Shown here: in pieces, positions 9,334 through 23,600 of the stretch
How positions within the stretch are numbered: position 1 is the stretch's first letter
Layout of the letters: every line of letters starts with the position of its first letter
Source of the DNA: Lampris incognitus
Lineage: Eukaryota > Chordata > Actinopteri > Lampriformes > Lampridae
Direction: 5' to 3'
Assembly (NCBI RefSeq): GCF_029633865.1
Contig: NC_079223.1
Span: 9,061,736-9,125,735 of the forward strand
DNA: 64,000 bases
Made by a program: the position numbers and the translations under genes
The notes under the pieces: generated by a model
The model's input: only the letters and a program-made list of their open reading frames with translations
What the model was told of the DNA's origin: nothing
Databases searched by the model: none

Positions 9334-11597
9334 GTAGGTGGGGAGTGCGGGGATATGGGAGTTCTTTCTTCGCTCGGTTAGCCCCGTCGCCAGCTAGCGC
9401 GGTAAGCTAACAGCCGCTAACTGCGGGCAGTTGTAATTCGGCCGGGGCCGTTTTAAAGTCGCCTAAAAACGTCGTCCGCCGTGTACTTTTCCGCAGCTTT
9501 GGGGCGTCGCGGTGCGTATAACGTGCGGGGACGGCGGTTAGCTGGGTCGGATGATGGGGGTCGTGTTAAGCGATCCAGCTGCGATAGAGTACCGAACTTA
9601 GCAACCGGATCAAAGATTTGTGTTAAAAAAAACCAAAATAACCCCGCGCGCGCTCCTATGGGGCATCTCGGGTGTGTGGTACCGACCCAGACGGCCGCGT
9701 TCCTAACGAGCTACGTGGTATTGTCGGGCCCCTTTCTTGAGTCAACCGAACCTCTCGTCCCTTCCGTCCTTCTTCCATATGTAACCTCAACACTTGGGAC
9801 TATCGAGCCTCGTTAAGCCGGCAACCCCCCTGGTGGGAAAGGGGGGGACGGTCGGAGACGAAAGGAGGCGAAGATAACGCTTCGGTCCTGGGCAAGTTTG
9901 TTCCTCCGAGGGTGGAGAAACCCAGCAGTTCGCAGCGGTTTCCTGTCGGCGAGGCAAGCCGCTGGAAGTGCTCCGTCGGCGGGCGCGGGAGACGCGGACT
10001 TTGCCGACTCGGCCGAGCGTTCGCGTGGAAGCCTTTTACACGGCGGACGAGCGTTATCCGAGACCAGCACCAGGAGCTGTGCCCCCCCCCCTCCCTCCCC
10101 TCTTTAGAAAGTCGGTCTGAGGAGGGGGGGGGGCATCTCGCATCAGCAGGCGGGACAGTTCTCCTCCCTGCCTTGACACGTAATGAATGAGAAAGTTGTT
10201 CGATTGTTTGCGCCCCGGTTACAGTTTATAATAAAAAGAAACAATGTGTCCATTCGCACGTACGTGTTTGTTGTTCGAAAACCTGAAGCGATTTATTGTC
10301 ACGTGCCCCCCCCCCCCTATTTAGAGTTCTGCATGGCTGTACGAGTGGAGCGAAAGGGGTTTCTGGTGCCGAGTCCCGAGTTGTTTCCTATTCGCCCTCC
10401 GCCAGCTTTCTTCCCCCGCAGGCGCAGACTCTCTGCCGTGTGTGAGATGCGTTTTAAAAAAGGGGCCCTTTTGCACGACGAGAAACTCAGCTCTGGCTGC
10501 CAGTCTTCATTGGCTTTGCTTTTCTTTCTTTTACGCTGCAGAGCTTTTAATCACTCTCATATGCAGTAAAACCGACAATTGCTTCTTTTCTTATCCGTTT
10601 GTGACTGGCCAGCAGATAACGCACACACTTCAAGATCTAATCAAGTTGATAATGTTCACCCGCATGCCTAACCGTACATACTGAACTATTTTTAGTACTT
10701 ATAATAAAGAAATGTGGGCCCAACAGTCTTATTAGTTTGTCCCTCATTATGTTGAAATAGTTGGATTCTAGTCTCAGTAATAATGTTTAGTTAAATCTAA
10801 GCTTTTAGGCTATACGTGGTTTCCAAACTGGGAAAGAAGGCCAAATTCACTGTAAATGTTTTATATAATCAATCAATCAATCATAGTATGCTGTATGCAA
10901 CCATTAACGTAAATATTGAGTAAATACTCTGCAGTGCTTGTTTGTATTCAGCCGTGTTCTCCTTGTTTAACGTAGTTAAAAGTCCTGAGACACCGACAGC
11001 TGGCTTTCACTCTGAGAGGCAGCCACTTTTTGCCACGTTATGCTGTCAAGACTTCCTCTGTTGTATGGTCTAACACAAGGTGCAAGTATATGCAGAGGGA
11101 TAACAGCGACACCTTGAGGCCATTACGTTTGCCACAACGGCTGTTCTGGCCCTCCATAGTGTTATCTTGTATCTGTTGAAATAGGTACATAGCATTCACT
11201 GTTTTATTTTGCACTAGCAGAGAAACACAAGTAATATAATGGCTCTTGGAATAGCTTACTTCTGGAGTGTGTTTTGCAGTCTTTCCACCTATGAATTGCC
11301 TGGATTTTCTTTGCTCTTGGGAAACAACCTGAAGCAAACACAGAATTAGGAAGACCTTTAGGGTTAGGTAACAGCATTTTCACCAGGACTTCTTTGCCAC
11401 GAGTATTGGTGTACTTTGCTTTTAGAAGTTTTTCTCTATTTGGCATTAGAATGGGGGGAATAAACAGATTTTATCTGTAAATTATTAATCTGTATCATGT
11501 CTCGGATAATCTGCATTTGTCTATTACGAAAGTAAGATGTTGTTGCACTGTCCATATTGTATTGCCAAATCTGGTAATGATATTTTTCTGTTGACAG
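9334..11597 (+). other. rrbp1: rrbp1 intron 1
   Basis: The first 0.8 kb is CpG-rich with several short G and C tracts, an extension of the promoter island. The rest is AT-rich. No repeat family or extra exon recognised. Confidence 0.6.
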
Positions 11598-11615
11598 GTT
11601 AACCAAAACTCAACA

Positions 11616-14600
11616 ATGGATATCTACGACCCCCAGACCCTTGGGATTATGGTGTTTGGTGGATTCATGGTGATCTCTGCCCTTGGCATTGTATTGGTCT
11701 CCACCTTCTCCATGAAGGAAACCTCTTATGAGGAGGCGCTCGCCAAGCAACGTCAAGAGCTGGGCAGGATGCAGCCAGCTCGCTCGGAGAAGAAGAAGAA
11801 GGATAAAGCATCTGAGAAGAAGAATCGAGGGAAGAAAAAAGAGGAAAAGCCCAATGGAAAGATCCCCGAGCCAGAGAGTATACTTGAGGCCCCTGTGGCT
11901 GACCTACCACCTGAGCTTCCTTCTGCCCCAGTCGTAGCTGCCCCTGCTGCCCCTGCTGCCCCTGAACCTGTCCCTGCCTCTGAGCCTAAATCAATTCCAA
12001 CTCAAGCACCTGTTGCTGCCCAAATCTCCGCACCTGCTGAATCCTCACCTGCTCCATCCCCGAAAGAAAAGAAGAAGAAAAAGGTAGCCAAGGTAGAGCC
12101 AGCCTCTACGCAGCCAACCTCTAAGTCTGCTCCCACCCCTGCCAATTCTTCTCCTGCCCCTGTCCCAGCCAAGTCTTCCCCTGTACCAGCTAAAGCTGCT
12201 CCTGCCCCTGCACCAGCTAAAGCTGCTCCTGCCCCCGCCACAACTAAAGCTGCCCCTGCCCCTGCCACAACTAAGTCTGCTCCTGCCCCTGCCAAGTCTT
12301 CCCCCACCCCAAATAAGTCTGCTCCTGCCCCCACCGCAACTAAGTCTGCCCCTGCCAAATCTGCTCCTGCCACAGCCAAATCTGCCCCTGTTCCTGCCAA
12401 GTCTGCCTCTGACCCTGCCAAATCTGCTCCTGCCCTTGCCAAGTCAGCCTCTACTGGTGCTGTTAAATCAGCCCCTGCTCCATCGCAGACCAAATCTGCT
12501 CCATCCCAGACCAAGTCCTCTCATCCTCCAGCCAAGACGTCCGCAGCTCCTTCCAAGTCTGCTGCGTCTGCTAAGTCTGCCCCAGTGCTGGAGACTGTTA
12601 CCAAAGAGGTCCCAGTGATGGCAGTGCCCCCGGTGGGCTCTGCACCTGTGGCCCCAGCAAAAGCACAGGAACCCAAAAAGAAGGCCTCCAAGAAAAAACC
12701 TGAACCTGGTAAGTGGATTGTTTAAGCAACACCTGGTGTTGGCATGGCACAAGCATAACGTGGACAGGGATTCTAATGGTTATTACAAATATAATTGTGA
12801 CTAAAAGGGTGTTAGTAAAAATTTTGAGGTGTTGAACCTGCAACTGTTGGAACTGCTCAGTGTGGCCACCAGGATTGAGTTTTTAATGAAGTTCCTAGTT
12901 GGGACAAGTTTATGGAAGGAAACACAATAAACTTTTTTCTAACACTATATAAGAGACATTTAGGACAAAGAACCTCAAATAATGCTCAAGCTCAGTATGA
13001 TTGCAGGAAACTAAAAGGGAGTGTAATAGTTAAAGTACCCCAACAAGATATTCACGTGACTCTAAAGTTAAATGATTATAGATAAAATTAGCTCTCCCCT
13101 TTTGAATTGAAGGAAATGGTTGTCTAGGCAGGAAGTGGATCAGCCATAACACCAGTGGTGGTATAGTTCTCAGATTAAAAAGCGTCTCAAGTTGGGAGTG
13201 ATGGCACATAGAATTGAAAAGTGCTTATGCAGAATCTAAGAGGCACTGTTGGCACTGATGAACCTCCAGCAGTGTCCATGGGAAATAGCACCCGTGGGCA
13301 GAGGTGGTTAACGTCTGGCACTCCAACTCTGGAGGGCATAGAGCACGCTGGCCTGTCCAAACACCACTGCCGTGTTTAGTTAGCTAACAAAGCCTCTCAG
13401 TGTCCCAACAATGGGCGGGTTTCTCCTGCCTGAGGGCCGTCTCTGCCTGGTGCCTCAGTGCCCCATCACTTTGCCAGCCGAAGAAGCCCAGCACCCCATC
13501 CTTAGAGGAGAACTTGCAATCTGGACATTTCCAGAGGCAATGTGGCAATTTATTCTGAAGGCAGGCCATCTAATGAGACCCTCAGAAACATTTTTTTCTG
13601 TTCAGTATCTTCATGAAATAAAGTCAAACCTGCCTAGACTTTGAATGAGAGTTTGTTTATTCTTTTTGCTAGTGTCAGTTTGTATTGCTGTGTTGTGCCA
13701 TGTTTCATTGAAATGCTGTCTTTCTGTCTAGCTGCCGTGGTGGATTCTGCCGATGCCCCATTGTACCTTCCTTACAAGGCGCTGGTGTCCACCGTCAGTA
13801 ACATGGTGTTCAGCGAGGGAGAGGCCCAGAGGCTCATAGAGATCCTCTCTGAAAATGCTGGCATCATTCAGGACACCTGGCACATGGTATGGAAGATTGC
13901 TATGAGCTCCAAGGAGAAAGTGTCTGTTGCACTTTGAAAACCAGCTAAAATGTCCAGGCATGTGGACTGAAACGAAACATGAGGGGGTGATTGTCTCCAT
14001 CGGGCCTGTGTCTTCTCTGCATGTGTGACTGTTTCTATTTGTATGAATGATTTTCAGGCCACACAGAAAGGAGACCCAGTGGCCATGATGAAGAAGCAGC
14101 TGGATGAGAAGGAGAGACAACTGGTGGCTGAACAAGAGGATGCTACTGCAGCCAAGAATCGTCTAAGAGAAATTACCAAGGTTAGAAACCACTGTCTCTG
14201 TTTAACTAAGTCAATTAAAGGTGAACCTTATTTGAACCTGGACTGAAATTCACTGACTTCTTTACACAGTTGTAAACCTAGTCACTAAACGTATCAAACA
14301 GAATACCCATGACTGTGAATCACAGTCAAACCTGGGCTATTGTGGCATCAGGCTGCCGACTCTCCAACAGCTGCACAGGACTTGAATGAAGCAGAAGTCG
14401 AAGAGCAGTTAAAAGCATGGTTTAAATCTGAAACTGCCAGAGGGCCTTTTTCCATGTAGACAGTCACAGTTTTGTAATCTAAAGCGAACAAAATGATGAT
14501 TGGTGTTTCTTGCACAGAGCTTACCAGCTGCAGGCCCTGATTGCACATGTCAAACTGACTAAAGGTCACTTCTCTGCTCCCAACAATGGAGACTAGGGAA

Positions 14601-17600
14601 ACTTGATGCTTTATTTCTGACGGCCCCTTTCTTGCTGTCAATCAGGAGCTATCCGCCGAAAAGTCCAAGGTGGCCAGTGTGGAGACGAGGCTCAGCTCCC
14701 AACTGAGCAAGCGAGAACAAGAGATGATTGCTCTGCAAGCGCGCATGCAGGCCAGCTACCAGGACCACGTGGCCCAGACCCAGAGGCTCAATGCAAAGGT
14801 CAGTTCATATACACAAATATGGTCATTTATTTCCATCATGTAATCCAGATCTGGTGCATAAGTTGTCCTGCTTTTGTTTTGATGTTTGTATGTAGGTAAT
14901 CATTTGGGAGCTGTTCGCCTTATTGGGATGTCTGTTTAGGTGATGGCTAATGCAGTAGCTCAGGAGGTAGAGCAGGTCATCTGATAACTGAAGGGTTGCC
15001 GATTTGATCCTCGGCTCCTCCTTGCAAAAATATCAGTGTCTTTGAGCAAGACACCTAACCCCTAAACTGCTCCCGATGAGCTGGTTGGCACCTTGCATAC
15101 CTGACACCACCATTGGTGTAGGAGTACGTTGTGTGCGTTTGGTGAATGTGAGGCATTCATTCATTGATAAGTGCTTGAGACGCTGTTGTAACTAGAAAAG
15201 CACTATATAAATGCAATCCAATTCATAAAAAAAATCTATTAAATCTGTATTGATAAGGATGAGTCAAAAAGATAGTCAGATAGTCAATAATGGAGTCATT
15301 GGTCACTGTGAAATAATCAGATTTAAACAACATTTCAAGGTGCATAATTAGGATATGGTTAGTAAAAAAAAATGTAAATTACTGATACTGAATCACTTGG
15401 AACAAATATGTGGGAAAAAATCTCATGTCTCTAGAATACTCACTCTGCTGGCTAGTTACTGATTTCCTTCAAAATACTCCATCAGATCCTTAGCCTGCAG
15501 GACCAGCTTGAGAAAGGCCCAAGTGCTCAACTGGCCCGTCTGCAGCAGGAGAACTCCATTCTCCGCGACGCTCTTAACCAAGCCACAAGTCAGACTGAGA
15601 GCAAGTGAGTGACTTCTGGCCCGTCTACATACAGTGCAGGATGTTTGGATTGGTGTGGAAGGGGGAAAATGAAAGTAACTAGGAGAGCCAATGGATCTGT
15701 GACAACATACTTTAGTTCTTAATAATGAGATTTGTTTGAAGCTTTGTCAGTAGAAAAGGTGTTTTTGTATTTATGTGCCATTACCAACTCAATGGTGACG
15801 CTGTGAAATCTGACCGGGGGCCTAAATTAACTCTGTGACATTTCTGACTTCCTCTCCTTGGCTTCCTAAGACAAAACGCAGAATTGGCCAAGTTGCGTCA
15901 GGACTGTGTCAAGCTGACCAAAGAGCTTGAAGAGAAGAATGAGGGTCTACAGGCTGATGAGCACATCAAGAGGAGTTTGGAGGCCAAGGTTTCTGCCACT
16001 GAGAAGCAGCTCTCTCTGCTGCAGGTAAGGTTGGCTCATGGGATCCCAACATCATATTTATTACTATTACTTTGTACATGAGAATTCGCTTTGGAAATCA
16101 TCCTTTTTAATACAGCATAAGTAGAATTCCCCAGTATTTTCTGGACAGCCAGTTGTTCAGTCTCTAAATGGCAAGTCGAGGCTTTCCCACCTGTACCCCA
16201 GCCCTCTAATGCTGTGTTATGGGAAGTTTGATAGCCTTGTAATCACAGAGGCCTTGACTGGGCTGGAATGCAGCCACACAATAATGGGGCTCGGGGAGGA
16301 AATGCATTTCAGCGGCAAGTGGAATGTGTACGTGCCCGAGCATCACGAATCTATAGCCCTTCATAATTGTCTGTAAAATGGCAGGCACACACTGACACAT
16401 CTGGTCTGACGCATGGCCTCCGGACATTTAAGTATACGCCTTTGTCACATAATCGATTAATTTGCCATAGATGACCCAACCCTTGTTGTCTCTTTGTAGC
16501 CTTCATGGTCACCACTGACGCTGTTCGCCTGAACTGCTGGTTAGTGTGGAGTGAGTGAGTCAGCACTACCTGACAGTCAAGCGCTCGTCTGTCTAATCAT
16601 TTACTCACAACTCTTCCAAGGGTTTAGGGCCTTATCAACATGTTATGCAATGGTTTGGGCTATTGGTCAATAGACACGTGTTCCAGGCTTGAAAGTTGAT
16701 TGTTCTTTTTTACAATTGGATAGTTCTTTTTCATTAGAGGGGAAGTTGCCTAGATTGAATTGGAATATGTAGCTGGACTGTCTGGTAATCATGCCAAGAC
16801 TGGTAATCGCCAGCAATGTTTAACCGTTGGTATTGCTAGGGGAATCAGTCTTACAGACAAGTCCAGCAACTCATGGCTATGTTGTCTAAAATCAATTTAA
16901 ATCAAACATGTTAGGATTATCGGGCCAGCCTGGGGACATTGCTTTGGTGTGCAAAAAACTGAACTATGCATTCTCAGACACATCACCCTCAAGCCAAATG
17001 ACTCGCATGGAAGAAAAACTGGATACAGTAAAGCACTATGCTTAGTCCTTTTGTTTTGTCTAAATGGGGAAAAAATGCTTTTTTATCAATTCCCAAAGGA
17101 AACAAAAGCAGTCTGTTGCACCGCTGACACATGATGGGATAATCTGTCAAGCTTCTGCTGCCCCCTGTTGATTGACAAAAATCTGTGCATTTCCATATCA
17201 GGCCAGCCACGCAGAGAGCGAGCAGGCATTACAGAAGAGACTGGAGGAGGTGTGTGAGGAGCTCAGGACAGCACAGAGCACAAACGGTAGCCTGCAGGCC
17301 AGCATGGAGAAAGCCAAACAGGACAGCAGCAACCTCTCAGGTCAGGACAGTGGGAGCATGATAACTACCCCCAGTGGAACAGGACTTGGATTGATGTTTA
17401 GGCACATCATTACTGGGAGGAAATTGATTATACTCTCAGTAGTGAATAGTATTTTTCAACTAGTATGTTAAGAATTTTGCAAAGATTGGCTGTTAGCTTA
17501 GTGTAGCAGGTGACAGTAAATACCAAATACATTTATACTCATATACTAACTGAAGCCTTTTCCCCACAGAACTCCAGGTGCGTATGGGCAGCATGGAGGC

Positions 17601-20600
17601 TGAGCTCAAGGAGCGCTCTGTCCAGGTGGACAACCTCACTTCCCAGCTAGAGCAAACACAGGTGGAGAAGAGCCAGATGGAACAGCAGGTGGCCTCCATC
17701 AATTCCCTTCTAGAGGCCAGTCAGAGCAAAAAGGAGGAGCACGACAACCAGGTGAGAGACTCAAGACAATAACATGGCCATTGATGGCTGACTTGACCAT
17801 GGGTTGCATTTATAAAGAACTCTGTCGCTTGTGACTTGGCAGGGAAATACTGCAGAACTTGAACAGCTGAAGCTCAGGTAAGTGTGCAATATCCCCTTCT
17901 TGACAGTTCTCGGATCCAGAATCATTCCAGTTCTTGGTTAAAATCTTACCTCTTATTTCAGCCTCCAGGAGAGGGACAGCCAATTAGCTTCACTGGATGA
18001 GCAATTGAAACAGCTAAAGATGACGCAGGAGGCTGCTGTAAGTGCCACAAGAACTACTCTATTATTGCCACAAAGATAAGTTTCAAATAGTACCACCTAC
18101 TGATTATCTTGGAGATTTTCCTTTTCTTATGATGAAGCCCTTTTACAAATCTGTGGGCATTTTCCCTGCTAACCACACGTTATTTGCTGTCCAAGCAGAA
18201 TAATTCTGTCGATCCAGAGCAAAGAAACAACAGGTACCGTCGATGACTAACTTGTTCAAATTCTGATTTTTCAGACTTGTCAGCGCTTTACTCAAACTGT
18301 TTCTCTTGTCCATTCAGTGAGGACAGCAGCCTTATAGCATCACTTCAAGATGAACTTAAAAATCTCAAAGAGGAGATGGAGCTACTTAAGAAAACACCAG
18401 TAAGCTTGATTTAGCATAGCCTCTGCCATTACAGACATCTGCAGCAAAGCAACGTGTCTGTCTCAATTTAAAGCTGACCTGACTGACTGCACTTTATTTC
18501 TGTTTTAGCATTCAGACAGCTCTGCAGAGCTGGCACTACTACAAAGCAGGTAAGTAGTTCAGCCCCTTATTTAAATTGACAGTTTCACATTTTATCAGTT
18601 GGTGTTGCATCAACTGGATTTGGTGTCTTACCTGTTGAGTCCTATTTGTTTTTTGATCAGTCTGACTCAGAAGGATGACCTGCTCACATCACTGCAAGAA
18701 GACTTGACAGAGGCCAGGGAAAAATCAAAGGCTGTCAACGATGTAAGGCTTGTAGAGTGTCCCTTATTGTTCGCTGTTGTCTGATTGTACAGTTGGGGTT
18801 TATGCATTGTTTTTTGTTATTATCTTAGGAATTGGCGGCAAAGCTGACGGCATTTAAAACTGAAACCAAAGAAAACCTGCAGACTCTTTTCCCACACATT
18901 TCCATAGAGACAGAGCAGGTAAGAAACCCGTGTAGCGTTTAACAAGTGAGAAGGACAATATTTAGAATACATTGATGCTAATTTGCATGTTTGTTTTTCC
19001 CTTTCAGTCCAACTGGTTACAAGTCTTTACACAGGAAGCCAATGAGACTCTCAGTCACCTTCAACAAAGCCAGGACACTCAAACAAGCACAGATTTGCCT
19101 GTGAGCCAATCCAAGATGGTGTAAACTAGTTGGTTGTACAATTGCGGGGGGGGGAAAAGTTTCTCATGGACTTTATTATTTTCAGGAGTTACTTGAGAAG
19201 CTGAAAGAGGCTGAGGAGAGCCACAGCTCACTGCAGGCTGAGTGTGAACAGTACAGGACAGTCCTGGCTGAAACGGTGAGACACTTTCAAACAATTAGGA
19301 CATTTGAAAGAATATATTCAGCATTCTTTCTACAATTGTTGCATTAATAGCATATATGCATTGTTTTGCTCACTATATATACAGGGATAGTTTATTTGCC
19401 TCATTTTGATCTGATCTGGTCCTCCTGTCCTTTAGGAAGGGATGCTGAAAGACCTGCAGAAGAGTGTGGAGGAGGAGGAGCTAGTATGGAAGTCCAAGAT
19501 GGCTGATGCTGAGCAGCAGTTGAGGGCGGTGAGCACTGTGTATCATAATGTTCACTGGAAAATAAGCGGTATTGACTTAGTTTCCTCTTTGGACACAACG
19601 CTGTAGGTGGCCCACCTGCCTCGGTCTAACCGTAGACCCTCTCACTCACACACTATTAGACCGTGGAGAGGGCTCAGTTTGGAGGAAAGAGGTCAGATAG
19701 CCTAAGCATACAGCAGGTGGGGTTTTTGCCTTGTGGTTGTAATTGCCCCCTAGAGGAAGCTTTTCTTAAGTGTTGGGTGGGTGTCAGTGTTGGAGTAGTT
19801 AAGATTTAAATAGTAATACGTTAGATATTATGTGTTATAGTTTAATGTACCACTAAATTATGTTGGTTGTGTTATATAACTAGTTAAATTACCTTTTGAT
19901 TTGCAAACTGTATGCTATCATGCTGAAAGTTGTCCTCCAGGAGGAAATGTGAAGATTAAGTAACTGGGACGCAAAATTCTTTGTTCTTATTTTTTGCCAT
20001 TTCACAGAGTGATTATGTCAAAGCTTAGGGACAGGGATGTACAGACAGATAAAATAGTTAACTTAACATCAGAAAACTACACCCTCAAATTACCACAGAA
20101 TTAAATTGACACCTCTCAGACTCGGCCCCAACAAACTACGTCGCAAGCTTCACAAGGCTAGAATTTGTGGTAGGGCTGTCATTCAGAAATAACTTGTACC
20201 CAGTCGCACAAAAATTAGACCTTCTGAGCAATGCAAAAAAAGTAATATGGTCAGATGACTTGTATTTAACGGTTTTCCTACATCCAGACTATCCGTTGTT
20301 TGATCTGTAATGGGTTGGGCTACCATCTTTGAGTCATCGGGTTCGATGGCTGCTTGGTTGTATAACGGCCAAAGAACATGAGGCCACTTTACAGAAGAAG
20401 GGCCACCCTTTGCATTCAGATTACTTTCAGTCCATGGAATGCTTTTCTGCAAGTTTTGAACTGTGTGTAGTGGGATACGGGACCATTCTTCAAGAAAAAC
20501 AAAAAAACCTCCAGTTCTTTGAACGATGAAGGAAGTGGAAATCTCAATATTTTGTTCCATAAATGTTCAGGGATGTTTAGACCTGGTGACAGGTGAGGTC

Positions 20601-23600
20601 ATGGAACCCATTTGGCTTTATCCTAGTGCTCATGAAACCCCCCTTTACTTGGTTTAGAAGTGTGTATGGGAGCATTATTGTCTTGGAATATGTGAACATG
20701 ATGAGGGAACAGTGTTTGCACCATAAAGTACACCTGGTCCTATTAGCATTTGACATTGATATATTGTTAGGTGTTTATGTTATAACGGCCACCCCCTGTA
20801 CTTCTGTGGACAAGATGACATGCACACAAATGGCAGATAGTTGCAGGCAGGAGTGGTGCCAGGCAGCTTTGCGGCTTCCACTGTTCAAATGCAGATGTTG
20901 AACTGCTGTTATAGTCTCCCTGCTGGAGCACTAGACAGCATTGCTGTGCTGTAATGAAACCCTCTTCAGTCTTTGAAACATGTTCAGGCTCTCCATTTCA
21001 GGTTGTGGCTTCAAGTATTCAGCCACTTTGTGCAAACACATTTGACTGCATCACCAGTCTGTGACTCATTCAAATGCAAAAAAAGAAATAGTTCCCCTCA
21101 GCTGTACAGGCAGGTTTCAGGGGACGATTGCCAGGTGCTAGAACCCGATTAGCCTCTTCACTGGGAGTGGGGCATTTTGACGAGAGCGGGAGCTTTATGT
21201 GGTCTTTCCTGCCCTCTTCTCTCAGATGGCACAGCTTAAACTTGAGTGGAACGGCACATCCTTTGATTATAGCACAGGTGTGGATGGATCATTTTGATTG
21301 TTGCGTTCAGCAATCCAGCAGCCACCCGACATGCCATCTTTCAGTTAATAAGATTTTGGTCATCAAATTTGCAGAAATTGTTGCATTGTTCCATCGTAGC
21401 AATTGTCCTCCGCCTGCAAAATGTCCAAAGGCAGCCCTGACTCTGTGCACAGGTCTGTAAGGTTTATCTTAGTGACCCTTGTTACTGCGTCAAAGGTAGA
21501 TGTTGGGTCAGGCAGTCTTCTCAGATTTGTCAACTCCACCTGCTCGGAGGCAGTTATTTAATGGCTGGTCTACTTCCAAAGGGTGTGGAACTTCTCCATG
21601 GAGCAATTTACAGACATGACATGAGACTATCAGCAAGACGATTAGATGTTGCCATTAATTATTCCAAAGAAAAATTCCTTCAGGTTGCGTTCCCTTGCAA
21701 AATCTGACCAAATGATTTATGTCTCATAGCCACAATTAGACAGACATGAGGCTTAGTGTTTTCGGTTTTTATTTTTCAAATCCATCCAGCATGCCGAATT
21801 TCGCCACAAGAGGACACTGTTACATAACCTCACACGAACAGGAACAACTTTTTGATCTGTGGAAACATAAAATCTGGGTGAAAAATCAGTTTAAAAATCT
21901 GGGTATTTTTCGTTGAAAATCGGTAAAAACCAAAAACGCTGAGCCTTGGAGATACATTACCTCATCACTATGTCTTTTAAACAGCTATTTTGACAAAACG
22001 GCACTAAATCTCTCACTCTTCTCATGAGATAAAATGCTTGAGCACTCGAGGTTGAATGTAGATCTGTACAGCAAGAGGCAATGCTAATGGGAAGTGAAGT
22101 TATTCTTCCCCAAAACTCTTCCTTTTTTTTTTTTTTTGTCCACATGGGTGCACAAAGTCAAGAGAAATCCAAAACTGCAAAACCTCTCATAGCAGCTTTA
22201 CCTGAAAGATGAGACCAAGACACACACTTCTCTTTTTCTCCCTCAAAGCAACAGCGTCATGCTGTCTCTTTTGTTGACTTTATTACAGGGGCAATTGTTT
22301 CTACCACCACATAGTCATGCCAACATGTTTTCAGCTAAAAAAAAAAAAAAGTTAACCTCTTTATAAAGTCCCCCCCCCCCATTTTTCCCTATTAAATTAA
22401 AATGAGGGCAGGAAAAACTAATGCAAAGTTTTCATCCACTGTTGATGGCAAGAAAATGAGGGACAATGAGGAAGAATATGTTGCCAAAGATTTCGCTTGG
22501 GAAAACAACTGGCTTTTAAAATCTCATGGAGGCATTATTAACACATGTTACCCATAGGAGTAATGACAATAAGATGTGGAGGTTTTGTTTGTAAAAACAT
22601 CTCTTTTGTGGCTTCTTTTTTTTTCTTTCTCCTACAGTCTAAGGAGCAGATTATGCTTCTGGAGGCTCAGCTGGAGAAGCAGTCCGACTCTGCTGCCTCA
22701 GACAGCCAGGGGAGCTCAGAGGAGATGACACAGGTACGTACACTGTTTCTGGGCCATCTGTAGGCAAAACCAACTTTGGACAGAGTTTCTGCCATACTTG
22801 AACATGGTGTCTTTGGGTTTGCACTTGAACGTGTGTTCATGTGCCCTCTTGTTATGAAGCCAGACATTTTTTTTTCTTTTTTTTATTTCAGCAGCAAATA
22901 AGCTGTTAAAAGGATTTGATTTAAATGTTTTTGTAGGAATATTTCAGGGCAGTAGTTCAGAGATACATAGGCAGTCACAATGGTCAGTCACAGTCAAAAG
23001 ATTTGACTCTCTATAATATCTGTTATGGTTTGGAAAAAAGCTGTCGATTTGAAGAATGGGTTTGAGTATTTAATAAATTTGATGTCAAATGATCAATGTT
23101 TTACCGTTTTTGTAGAATCTTTGAACAGATATTGAAGAATATTTAAAACTAAAGTCAACCCATTGGTGATATTTGCCCTTGTTTTGGACTCTATGCAGTT
23201 GCGAACGCTGCTGACTGAGTGTCAGGGCCAGCTGGACTCGGCCCAGAAGGAGGCTCAGGCACACAAGGAGGAGCTAGCACAGGTGAATCAACATATCTGC
23301 TCTCATTTCCCTCTTCTGAAGTGTTGGTATTCATGCATCTGGGATCATCTTTGAAAGTACAAGTGAATGTTTATAGAAGTGGCTTTGTAAGGAGTTTGGA
23401 GGAATGTCTCCTTACTGGACACAGCCAAGTTAGGTAAGGTAAACAGTGAGACGTAAGGCAACGGGGATTCATGGAAGGATTGAGGTTGTATAACCAGTGA
23501 TGAGCAACGGCTTCCCTTTTCAGGTCAGGGAGCAGCTGGGCGAGGTCATGAAGCACGCTCAGCAGGAGCACAACGGCCCAGCTGAGGCTCAACCCAGTCA

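Noticed and set aside
9481-10569. Open frames in the CpG-rich part of rrbp1 intron 1
   Set aside because: Long frames are expected in GC-rich DNA; no family resemblance and no supporting splice sites.
12002-12514. 170-codon antisense frame with repeated Ala-Asp-Leu, like a pentapeptide-repeat protein
   Set aside because: It is the exact complement of the KSAPAP coding repeat of rrbp1; the periodicity is inherited.
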